From positions 930,001 to 994,000 of the forward strand of contig NZ_LIGE01000025.1 of assembly GCF_001297015.1 (NCBI RefSeq): a stretch of 64,000 bases of DNA, written 5' to 3'. Shown here one piece after another: positions 57,893 through 64,000 of the stretch (position 1 is the first letter of the stretch; each line of letters opens with the position of its first letter). The notes under the pieces were generated by a model. The model did no database searches. It had not been told where the DNA came from and saw nothing but the letters and a program-made list of their open reading frames with translations. A program made the position numbers and the translations under genes. This DNA is from Pseudomonas sp. RIT-PI-r (GTDB lineage Bacteria; Pseudomonadota; Gammaproteobacteria; Pseudomonadales; Pseudomonadaceae).

Positions 57893-59109
57893 CCCCACAA
57901 CCCCATCTGTTGCGGCATCGGCCGGTCGCGTAATTGCTGATAGAGCAAGTGGCTGGTGACCTCGGCCTGCTGCGGATGGTAGTCGCTGGTAATGATGAAG
58001 GGTTTGGCCTTGGCCAGGACGCAGCGCATGCGTGCGACATCTTCGTAGCGGATCTTGCGTTGTCGGCGCAGCTCGACCAGACGTTCGGTGGTGCGCAAAC
58101 CAATGCCGGGAATACGCGCGATCAATGACGCCTCGGCGCGGTTCAGATCCAGTGGGAACACCTCGCGATTCTGCAACGCCCACGCCAGTTTCGGGTCGAT
58201 GTCCAAGGCCAGATTGCCCGGCCCCTTGAGCAGTTCGTCGGCACGGTAACCGTAGCTGCGCAGGAGGAAATCGGCCTGGTACAAACGGTGCTCGCGCATC
58301 AGCGGCGGCGCGGCCAGTGGCACGCTTTTCGGGCTGTCGGGGATCGGACTGAAGGCCGAATAGTAAACGCGACGCAAACGGTAGTTGCCGTACAACGACT
58401 GAGCACTGTGCAAGATCGTGCTGTCGTCAGTGTCATCGGCGCCCACAATCAGTTGCGTGCTCTGCCCGGCAGGGGCGAACTTTGCCGAACGCGGTTCGTT
58501 CAAAACGGTCTGCACACCGGTGTAAATTGTGTTCATCGCTTGTTTGATCGAAGCGATGTCTTTCTCCGGAGCCAGGGTTTGCAAACTGGCATCGGTGGGC
58601 AGTTCGATGTTCACGCTCAGCCGATCGGCGTAACGCCCCGCCTCCTCAATCAGTGCAGGGTCGGCGTCGGGAATGGTCTTGAGATGGATGTAGCCGCGAA
58701 ACTCATGTTCTTCGCGCAACAGCTTCGCCACCCGCACCAGTTGCTCCATGGTGTAGTCCGCCGAGCGGATGATCCCGGAGCTGAGGAACAGCCCGCTGAC
58801 ACAGTTGCGCCGGTAGAAATCCAGGGTCAGCGTCACCACCTCTTCGGGTGTGAAGCGGGCCCGCGGTACGTCGCTGGAGCGGCGATTGACGCAGTATTGG
58901 CAATCGTAAAGGCAGAAATTGGTCAGCAGAATTTTCAACAACGACACGCAACGTCCGTCGGGCGTGTAGCTGTGGCAGATGCCCATGCCATCGGTCGAGC
59001 CCAGCCCGCTCTTGCCCTCGGAGCTGCGCTTGGGCGCGCCACTGCTCGCACAGGACGCGTCGTACTTGGCGGCGTCGGCGAGGATGCTCAGCTTGTCGAT
59101 GATTTGCAT
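57889..59109 (-). CDS. Putative DNA modification/repair radical SAM protein with HhH domain
   Basis: This 406-residue protein is related to TIGR03916. The [4Fe-4S] radical SAM cluster is CLYDCQYC (CX3CX2C) near residue 70, preceded by GMGICHSYTPDGRCVSLLK. The C-terminal helix-hairpin-helix, RIPGIGLRTTERLVELRR, should bind DNA non-specifically. The enzyme probably repairs or modifies a DNA lesion by radical chemistry, but no substrate is known. A LexA box overlaps its promoter, and the DUF4130 partner is translationally coupled. Confidence 0.86.
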   Translation of the reverse strand: MQIIDKLSILADAAKYDASCASSGAPKRSSEGKSGLGSTDGMGICHSYTPDGRCVSLLKILLTNFCLYDCQYCVNRRSSDVPRARFTPEEVVTLTLDFYRRNCVSGLFLSSGIIRSADYTMEQLVRVAKLLREEHEFRGYIHLKTIPDADPALIEEAGRYADRLSVNIELPTDASLQTLAPEKDIASIKQAMNTIYTGVQTVLNEPRSAKFAPAGQSTQLIVGADDTDDSTILHSAQSLYGNYRLRRVYYSAFSPIPDSPKSVPLAAPPLMREHRLYQADFLLRSYGYRADELLKGPGNLALDIDPKLAWALQNREVFPLDLNRAEASLIARIPGIGLRTTERLVELRRQRKIRYEDVARMRCVLAKAKPFIITSDYHPQQAEVTSHLLYQQLRDRPMPQQMGLWG

Positions 59110-59122
59110 GGCGCGGGCTCTT

Positions 59123-59142
59123 TACTGTTTGGATATACAGTA
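59123..59142 (-). promoter_or_regulatory. LexA (SOS) box in the radical SAM operon promoter
   Basis: TACTGTTTGGATATACAGTA has CTGT and ACAG with the exact 8-base spacing of the LexA operator and flanking TA on both sides, close to the enterobacterial consensus. It begins 14 bases before the start codon and overlaps a -10-like TATACT (minus strand). Confidence 0.85.
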
Positions 59143-59199
59143 TAGCGTCGCGAACGTGGGCACAAGGTTGGGCACGACCCCTCGTCGGCTTAGAGCGAA

Positions 59200-59327
59200 G
59201 ATCAAAAGATCGCAGCGTCCCGCAGCTCCTACGTAGATTCGAGATCGGGATTTATCGGATGCACCCGATTTTCATCGGGTGTACACCCGCCCTGTAGGAG
59301 CTGCCGCAGACTGCGATCTTTTGATCT
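59200..59327. repeat. REP doublet with inner hairpin, overlapping the ArsR-type gene end
   Basis: gatcaaaagatcgcagcgtc at the left and actgcgatcttttgatc at the right enclose a second hairpin, cacccgat-tttc-atcgggtg, at 59262-59281. Confidence 0.9.
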
Positions 59328-60033
59328 GGCCATTTTCATTCGCCAACTCAACGCCAAACCGCACGGCGATTTCCCTGCGCCCCACCACCGTCAACGCCAA
59401 CGCCCGACTGTCCAGATCCTGCGTCAGCCACTTGCGCTTCAACGCGGTTTGCAACAGCGCCGCCCCCAACGACCCGCCGAGATGCGGGCGGCGCATGCTC
59501 CAGTCCAGGCACGGGCAGGCAAACTTGCGCCGCAACGTAGTCAAATCCCGCACTTCAATGCCCAAGCCTTCGAACAACGCCGCGCCACTGTCGCTCAAGC
59601 AATACGCTTGCTTGTCCGACTCGTCCAGCCACCCCGCCTCGAGCAAACGGTCATGCAGCAACACCGCCAGCGTCCCCGCCATGTGGTCGTAGCACGTGCG
59701 GGCGAATTGCAGGCGATCCGGCGTGTGCGGTTTGAAAGTCGGTGTGGCGCTCTGGCCGATCACCATCAGCGCTTCCAGCGCCTGGGCCACGCGTTGGTCG
59801 GCCAAGCTGTAATAACGATGACGACCCTGCACGTGCAGGCGCACCAACGCCAGATCCTTGAGCTTGGCCAGGTGCGCGCTGGCAGTAGACGCGCTGACTT
59901 CGGCGATGGCCGCCAACTCGGTGCTGGTGCGCGCGTGGCCGTCCATCAGCGAGCAGAGGATTTTCGTTCGCGCCGGCTCCGCGATGGCGGCAGCCACCTG
60001 CGAGACGCCGATGTCTTGATGTTCTGCGTGCAT
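59272..60033 (-). CDS. ArsR-family regulator with extra C-terminal domain and REP-encoded tail
   Basis: This is a 253-residue protein. The N-terminal winged HTH (about residues 10-90) has IAEPARTKILCSLMDG followed by VSASTASAHLAKLKDLALVR. A second domain of about 130 residues includes a CPC motif (FACPCLDWSMRRPHLGG) that may bind metal or an organic ligand. The last 19 residues (GQIKRSQSAAAPTGRVYTR) are encoded by a REP element. It is divergent from the cytochrome P450 gene, which it probably controls. Confidence 0.82.
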   Translation of the reverse strand: MHAEHQDIGVSQVAAAIAEPARTKILCSLMDGHARTSTELAAIAEVSASTASAHLAKLKDLALVRLHVQGRHRYYSLADQRVAQALEALMVIGQSATPTFKPHTPDRLQFARTCYDHMAGTLAVLLHDRLLEAGWLDESDKQAYCLSDSGAALFEGLGIEVRDLTTLRRKFACPCLDWSMRRPHLGGSLGAALLQTALKRKWLTQDLDSRALALTVVGRREIAVRFGVELANENGQIKRSQSAAAPTGRVYTR

Positions 60034-60111
60034 ATTTCGCTCCCCGACGAATCATCACCGCTGAGCACTGACGATACTCGCATCACTTTCTCGACGACAA
60101 GGCTGCGAACC

Positions 60112-61215
60112 ATGGACCCGATCAGCGCTGCGACTCATGCCGACCCCTATCCTTATTACGCCGGACTGCGTGCTCAGGGCGGATTCACGTTTCATCACGA
60201 ACTGAGACTGTGGGTCGCCAGCAGTGCCCGGGCGGTGTGTGCGGTGCTGGCGCATACCGATTGCCGGGTGCGTCCGGCGCAGGAACCGGTGCCCACGGCG
60301 ATTGCTTCGGGCATGGCGGGCGAGGTGTTCGGGCAATTGATGCGGATGAATGATGGCGAGCGTCAGCGCTGCCCGCGTTCGGCGATCGAGCCTGCGCTTG
60401 AGTTGATTGATGAGGCCCAAGTACGAGCATTGGTAGCCGCGCGACTGATCACTGTAAACACCGACGGCCTGTATAAAGCCATGTTTCGCGGCCCGGTGTG
60501 CGTGGTTGCGGCGCTACTCGGCTTCACCCCGGCACAGGGTCGAGCCGTCAGTGAGCTGACCGCCGACTTCGTCACCTGCCTGTCGCCATTGAGCAATGAC
60601 CTGCAGCTGATGGCCGCACATTCGGCGGCGGAGCGGTTGCGCGATTATTTCATCGAGTTGCTGGCGCAAGCGGATAGCGCGTTGCTGACGGAGATCAAGC
60701 AGCGATTTGACGGCGCTGAAGAAACGTTGATTGCCAATCTGATCGGGCTTTGTTCACAGACTCATGAAGCCACTGCGGGATTGATCGGCAACGCGCTGCT
60801 GGCGCTGCGGCGGCAACCTGAGTTGCGCGACGCACCGACGCAGGCGTTGTTGGCCGAAGTGCAGCGTTTCGACCCGCCAGTGCAAAACACCCGACGGTTT
60901 GTGGCTCAGGCTTGTGAGATTGATGGCGTTCGGGTCGAGGCTGGAGATGTGATTCTGGTGCTGCTGGCCTCGGCCAATCGCGATCCGGCGCTCAATCAAC
61001 AGCCCGACGCGTTTTTGCTGGAGCGCACGAATCAGCGCAGTTTCAGTTTTGGCAGTGGCCGGCATCACTGCCCGGGGCAGTTGCTGGCGATGAGTATCGC
61101 CAGTGCGACGGTCAGCGAACTCCTCGCTCACGGCGTCGACCCGAACCGGCTGCACTGGCAGTACCGCCCGTCTCTCAACGGGCGCATCCCGATGTTCAGC
61201 GCAGCCACGGCTTAA
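60112..61215 (+). CDS. Cytochrome P450 (367 residues)
   Basis: The heme-binding loop FSFGSGRHHCPG near residue 305, ExxR in LLAEVQRFDPP, and I-helix THEATAG all identify a P450. It is shorter than typical bacterial P450s (about 400), mostly at the N-terminus. ATG 60112 (MDPISAATHADPYPYYAGL) matches the usual start of the fold; an upstream extension reads through the ArsR-type gene. No ferredoxin, ferredoxin reductase or other pathway gene is adjacent, so its redox partner and substrate are unknown. It converges on dmeF with a 4-base overlap. Confidence 0.9.
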   Translation: MDPISAATHADPYPYYAGLRAQGGFTFHHELRLWVASSARAVCAVLAHTDCRVRPAQEPVPTAIASGMAGEVFGQLMRMNDGERQRCPRSAIEPALELIDEAQVRALVAARLITVNTDGLYKAMFRGPVCVVAALLGFTPAQGRAVSELTADFVTCLSPLSNDLQLMAAHSAAERLRDYFIELLAQADSALLTEIKQRFDGAEETLIANLIGLCSQTHEATAGLIGNALLALRRQPELRDAPTQALLAEVQRFDPPVQNTRRFVAQACEIDGVRVEAGDVILVLLASANRDPALNQQPDAFLLERTNQRSFSFGSGRHHCPGQLLAMSIASATVSELLAHGVDPNRLHWQYRPSLNGRIPMFSAATA

Positions 61216-62141
61216 GCGTTACGCAGCTCGATGGTCAGATGCGCCAGCTCATGCACTGGCGCCAACCGCTCGCGAATCGCTTGCGCCGTGACATCCGCTG
61301 CCGCGACCACACTGACGATCGCCGCCCGCGCCTGCGGGCCGACTTGCCAGACGTGCAGGTCGCTGATGCGCACGTCGTTGGAGGATTCCAGCAGCTGGCG
61401 AATCTCTGCAGCCACCGGCTCATCGGTGGCGTCGAGCAACACCGCAGCACTGTCGCGCATCAGGTTGTACGCCCACTTGGCAATGACGATGGCACCGACA
61501 ATCCCCATCACCGGGTCCAGCCACACCCAACCCAGATAACGCCCGGCCAGCAACGCGGCAATCGCCAGCACCGAGGTCAAGGCATCGGCCAGTACATGGA
61601 CGTAGGCCGAACGCAGGTTGTTGTCGTGATGGTGATGATGATCGTGGCCATGAGCATGCGCATGGCCGTGGTCATGACCGTGAGGTCCCATCAGCAGGAA
61701 GGCACTGATCAGGTTCACCGCCAGGCCCACAATCGCGATCACCGTAGCCTCGCCAAACGCCACCGTGGTGGGCTGGAACAAACGCAAAACGGACTCACCG
61801 GCAATGCCCAACGAGACCAGCCCCAAAATCATCGCCGAGGCAAAACCGGCCAGATCGCCGACCTTGCCGGTGCCGAAACTGTAGCGGCGGTTGTGGGCGT
61901 TGCGCCGGGCGAAGCCATACGCCGCCGCGGCAATGCCCAACGCGCCAGCGTGGGTGGCCATGTGGAATCCGTCGGCCAACAGCGCCATCGAACCGGTGAC
62001 GTAACCGGCGGCGATCTCGGCAATCATCATCACGAATGTCAGCACGACGACCCACAAGGTGCGGCGGCCATTTTCATCGTGAGAAGCGCCGAGAAACTGG
62101 TGGTCGTGACTGAAGTGTTCAGCTTTCGGAGTCAGAGTCAT
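61212..62141 (-). CDS. dmeF: Cation diffusion facilitator DmeF (Co/Ni efflux)
   Basis: This is a 309-residue CDF transporter with six helices. Helix 2 has SMALLADGFHMATHAGALG with the HxxxH/D-type metal residues, helix 5 has YVHVLADALTSVLAI (HxxxD), and between helices 4 and 5 is a His-rich loop GHDHGHAHAHGHDHHHHH. The N-terminal HDH and the sequence around it fit DmeF. It is downstream of a CsoR/RcnR-family repressor gene, 12 bases apart, the known dmeR-dmeF arrangement for Co2+ and Ni2+ export. Confidence 0.9.
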   Translation of the reverse strand: MTLTPKAEHFSHDHQFLGASHDENGRRTLWVVVLTFVMMIAEIAAGYVTGSMALLADGFHMATHAGALGIAAAAYGFARRNAHNRRYSFGTGKVGDLAGFASAMILGLVSLGIAGESVLRLFQPTTVAFGEATVIAIVGLAVNLISAFLLMGPHGHDHGHAHAHGHDHHHHHDNNLRSAYVHVLADALTSVLAIAALLAGRYLGWVWLDPVMGIVGAIVIAKWAYNLMRDSAAVLLDATDEPVAAEIRQLLESSNDVRISDLHVWQVGPQARAAIVSVVAAADVTAQAIRERLAPVHELAHLTIELRNA

Positions 62142-62153
62142 GATGTCTGCGCT

Positions 62154-62429
62154 CTATTTGGAGTAACGGCGGATGGCTTGCAGCAATTCTTCAACGCCCT
62201 GTGCGCGTTCGTCGTCGCGCAGGCCCGCAAGGGCAACGTGTTCGCGGGCGTGGGCCTCGATGAATTGCTCCATCAGCCCATTGACCGCACCGCGAATTGC
62301 CGCGACCAGGTGCAGCGTCTTGGCGCAATCGGCATCACCCTCCAGCGCTTTCTCGACCGCCTGCACCTGCCCGGCTATCCGCCTTACGCGGTTGAGCAGT
62401 TCGTCTTTGTGTTGGTGAATGTGCGACAT
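62154..62429 (-). CDS. CsoR/RcnR/FrmR-family metal-sensing repressor
   Basis: This is 91 residues from ATG 62429 with AGGAGG eight bases upstream. The all-helical DUF156 fold is shown by MSHIHQHKDELLNRVRRIAG, CAKTLHLVAAIRGAVNGLM with the key Cys, and HAREHVAL. His at position 3 plus the Cys and His fit a Co/Ni sensor (RcnR/DmeR) more than copper-sensing CsoR. It should repress itself and dmeF until metal binds. A long reading upstream enters REP sequence and was rejected. Confidence 0.88.
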   Translation of the reverse strand: MSHIHQHKDELLNRVRRIAGQVQAVEKALEGDADCAKTLHLVAAIRGAVNGLMEQFIEAHAREHVALAGLRDDERAQGVEELLQAIRRYSK

Positions 62430-62432
62430 ACC

Positions 62433-62451
62433 TATACCTCCTACCCCTATA
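62433..62451. promoter_or_regulatory. Candidate operator of the metal repressor
   Basis: tatacctcctacccctata has a G/C-tract flanked by TATA on both sides, as seen in RcnR/CsoR-type operators, and covers the repressor's own AGGAGG ribosome site. Confidence 0.35.
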
Positions 62452-62540
62452 TGGCGAGAATGATCATCGATGGCTTCGACAATGGCAAGACCGGTCAGGT
62501 GTTCAGGGTTGGAAGCGGTTTTGTGAACAACTCCCCCCCC

Positions 62541-62632
62541 CTGTGGGAGCGGGCTTGCCCGCGAAGGCGGCGTACCTGACTGCAGAGTTGCTGGATGTGC
62601 CGGCCACTTCGCGGGCAAGCCCGCTCCCACAG
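62541..62632. repeat. REP doublet (tgtgggagcgggcttgcc type)
   Basis: ctgtgggagcgggcttgccc and the inverted gggcaagcccgctcccacag are separated by about 50 bases. Confidence 0.95.
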
Positions 62633-62818
62633 GTTTTTGTGGTGTCGAAAAGTTATGGGGTCGGCGCTGGCGGCCGGAAAAACGCAGCATCATTTCGGCA
62701 TCATCGTGCGGGCTACAGCGCCTTGCGCCTTTGCCTACAACTACGCCAGAATCCGCCGGCTTGTGCGGTTTGAGGGCTGCCGGTAGCTTGGTTCGCGTCA
62801 CTGAATGTTCAGTGATCG

Positions 62819-63020
62819 GGTTTAGTCGCTCGGTAATCTATTCAAACTGCATAACATTCCAGACAGTAGGTATTTCGGTACCTCACTCAATGGTAGCTGT
62901 GCGCAGGGCGCCTTCGGGTGCGCCGGTTTGGGTGGGTTTCCGGTCGACTAACCTGTGCATAGCTGCCACCTTCTGGTTTAGTCGCGAGGTGGTGTCAGCA
63001 TCACTTTGGAAACCTCCGAA
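62819..63020 (+). ncRNA. Structured leader of the DUF6124 gene (candidate cis-regulatory RNA)
   Basis: A long stem (ggtagctgtgcgcagg at 62892-62907 with cctgtgcatagctgcc at 62952-62967, 13 of 16 paired) holds an inner ggcgc/gcgcc hairpin at 62907-62924 with a ttcggg loop. ggtttagtcgc occurs at 62819-62829 and again at 62975-62985, and either copy can pair with cgactaacc at 62945-62953. The two pairings exclude each other and partly the long stem. Confidence 0.5.
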
Positions 63021-63398
63021 ATGTTAAAAGTAACGCCAAATCCGCCAGAAGCGGATCCCACAACCGAATCAGATCCAGTATCCCCCTACTCCACGCTCGA
63101 CCCGACAAAACTCAACGAGGCCGCCGAACGTGCCCTCGACCACTACCTCAAACCTCCCGCCCCACCCCAGCGAACGCCCAGCACCATGTTCCTCGTCGCC
63201 CCGGACATGGACACCGAATCCCTGCTGGCCCACGCCTGCGAATCCATGGCCTCGGCCAGCATCATGCTCAGCGACTTCGCCGGCCTGCTCGAAACGCCCT
63301 ACCGCAACACCCTGCTAGGCATCCAGCAAGTGGTCATGCTCGGCGAGCTCGCGGTCAACCGCGCCCTCGACAAACTCGAACCCGACCAGAGGCAATGA
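63021..63398 (+). CDS. DUF6124 family protein
   Basis: This is 125 residues from ATG 63021 (MLKVTPNPPEADPTT), the common start of this Pseudomonas-restricted family; an earlier in-frame ATG at 63006 is not conserved. It has a charged N-terminus, a central ALDHYLKPP, and a helical region SLLAHACESMASASIMLSDFA of the type that recurs in the family. There is no signal or membrane helix. The function is unknown; copies are often found in multiple genomic positions, by recollection. The structured leader lies just upstream. Confidence 0.8.
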   Translation: MLKVTPNPPEADPTTESDPVSPYSTLDPTKLNEAAERALDHYLKPPAPPQRTPSTMFLVAPDMDTESLLAHACESMASASIMLSDFAGLLETPYRNTLLGIQQVVMLGELAVNRALDKLEPDQRQ

Positions 63399-63400
63399 CC

Positions 63401-63493
63401 ATGACCAACAAAACAGATGCACAGGTTGTCGCCTGCGCCGTCACCCCCCTCGCCCAACTCGATGAACTGGCCGAGATGGCGCACGCAGCCTGA
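63401..63493 (+). CDS. Small open reading frame after the DUF6124 gene (30 residues)
   Basis: ATG 63401 lies three bases after the DUF6124 stop (TGACCATG) and encodes MTNKTDAQVVACAVTPLAQL followed by ten residues and a TGA. The only Shine-Dalgarno-like sequence is AGAGGCA ten bases upstream. Whether it is translated is uncertain; coupling to the upstream gene makes it plausible. Confidence 0.4.
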   Translation: MTNKTDAQVVACAVTPLAQLDELAEMAHAA

Positions 63494-63511
63494 TCGACCG
63501 CGTAATCGTTC

Positions 63512-63605
63512 TTCGCGAGCAGGCTCGCTCCCACAGCTTCGCGGTGGCTCACAGCATTTGAGTACACCGCCATGCCAATGTGGGAGCGAGCCTGCTCGCG
63601 AAAGC
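63512..63605. repeat. Everted REP pair (tgtgggagcgagcctgctcgcg type)
   Basis: cgcgagcaggctcgctccca comes first and tgggagcgagcctgctcgcg second, opposite to the normal doublet order. Confidence 0.85.
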
Positions 63606-63615
63606 AGTTGCGCAT

Positions 63616-64000
63616 TCACCGCCGAAAATCCGCCAGGATGAACGGCGTATGGGCCCTGAGATAAGCTTCGACGTCTTCCAGCGTAGAGAGTGAATCACTG
63701 GACGATTCGATTTCACCCTCCTCATCCTCATGCGTCACTTTGACGATGTAGGCGTCACTTTCCTCAAGCAATACGCCTGAAATTTTGACCTGCCGTCCAC
63801 TTTTCTCGGTAAAGGACGTCGCCTTCAGGGTTGCCACTTTCAAGGTCTGTGCAGTGCTGGCCGTGAAAGCTTTGCGTTTTGCCAGGGCACTTTTCGATAC
63901 GAACATTGCGAAAATACAGCCGAGCCCCATCAACAGGATTTCTATGTTGTGAATCGGACCTCGCCGCCCTTCATGCTCCAGACTCAGCCACGCGACGGCC
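63616..64000 (-). CDS. Hypothetical membrane protein, C-terminal part
   Basis: The frame stays open on the minus strand to the window end, so only the last 128 or so residues are seen: after a stretch ending in GRRGPIHNIEILL comes a hydrophobic segment MGLGCIFAMFV, then a basic KSALAKRKAF and a soluble, acidic tail (HEDEEGEIESSSDS). A membrane-anchored protein with a cytosolic C-terminal domain is likely. I do not recognise the family. Confidence 0.5.
   Translation of the reverse strand, partial: AVAWLSLEHEGRRGPIHNIEILLMGLGCIFAMFVSKSALAKRKAFTASTAQTLKVATLKATSFTEKSGRQVKISGVLLEESDAYIVKVTHEDEEGEIESSSDSLSTLEDVEAYLRAHTPFILADFRR

Larger units (their letters stand above)
62430..63020. other. Intergenic region between the metal repressor and DUF6124 genes
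   Basis: The 591 bases hold the repressor's operator-like site, a REP (62541-62632) and the structured leader (62819-63020). The stretch 62640-62800 shows nothing I can name. Confidence 0.75.

Noticed and set aside
62640..62800. Coding region in the gap between the REP and the DUF6124 leader
   Set aside because: The open frames there run through REP or leader sequence and have no ribosome binding site.

Overview
The window is about 62% GC chromosomal DNA from a Pseudomonas, most likely of the P. fluorescens group. The evidence is the many short intergenic REP doublets of the kinds usual in that group (cores reading gatcaaaagatcgcag, gtaggagtgagcctgctcgcga and tgtgggagctggcttgcc), a bkdR-bkdA1-bkdA2-bkdB-lpdV locus, a DUF6124 gene, and the hydA/preT/preA/NCS1/ureidopropionase order that I recall from P. 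aeruginosa. I see no rRNA, tRNA, insertion sequence, prophage or CRISPR array.

Layout. 1-6.9 kb is the tail of a type VI secretion cluster: tssG (cut by the window edge), clpV/tssH, a lower-GC Nudix-like orphan, vgrG, a YwqK/MORN-repeat gene and, convergent to it, a PAAR-like DUF4280 spike-tip gene. 7-11 kb has a phosphotransferase plus SDR pair, a Gfo/Idh/MocA oxidoreductase, the remnant of a TRIC-type membrane gene, a small lipoprotein and a DUF1652 gene. 11-17.5 kb has a PAS-PAS-PAS-LuxR regulator, a LysR regulator and a two-subunit molybdenum hydroxylase (IorAB type) divergent from a second LysR gene.

17.8-26.5 kb is the least familiar region. It has two tandem ACMSD-like amidohydrolases, UbiD and UbiX, a CobW metallochaperone, an NCS2 nucleobase permease and an 8-oxoguanine-deaminase-like enzyme. 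Together they look like a catabolic route for a carboxylated heterocycle, but the substrate is not known. 26.5-35.3 kb is the reductive pyrimidine pathway: ureidopropionase-type hydrolase, NCS1 permease, dihydropyrimidinase, PreT, PreA and a RutR-like TetR regulator.

35.4-39.5 kb holds copC-copD and an EmrAB-like efflux pair. 39.8-46.2 kb is a hexuronate utilisation set: OprD porin, uronate dehydrogenase, SMP-30 lactonase and a TRAP transporter. 46.3-49.8 kb is a sulfide module: TauE/SafE, type II SQR, a BigR-like ArsR repressor and a persulfide-dioxygenase-like metallo-beta-lactamase. 49.9-56.8 kb is branched-chain keto acid dehydrogenase with its Lrp activator, followed by ilvE. 57-59.1 kb is a two-gene putative DNA repair operon (radical SAM-HhH plus DUF4130) behind a near-consensus LexA box. 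59.3-64 kb has an ArsR-type regulator divergent from a small cytochrome P450, a dmeF cation exporter with its CsoR/RcnR-family repressor, a structured leader before a DUF6124 gene, and a membrane-protein gene cut by the window end.

The most notable observations are: the amidohydrolase pair in which one copy has lost the N-terminal HxH metal ligands; the UbiD/UbiX/amidohydrolase/CobW/permease/deaminase cluster itself; the LexA box over the promoter of the radical SAM/DUF4130 operon; the DUF6124 leader with alternative pairings; two proteins whose C-termini are encoded by REP sequence; and a composite repeat present at three loci with a shared variant hairpin.
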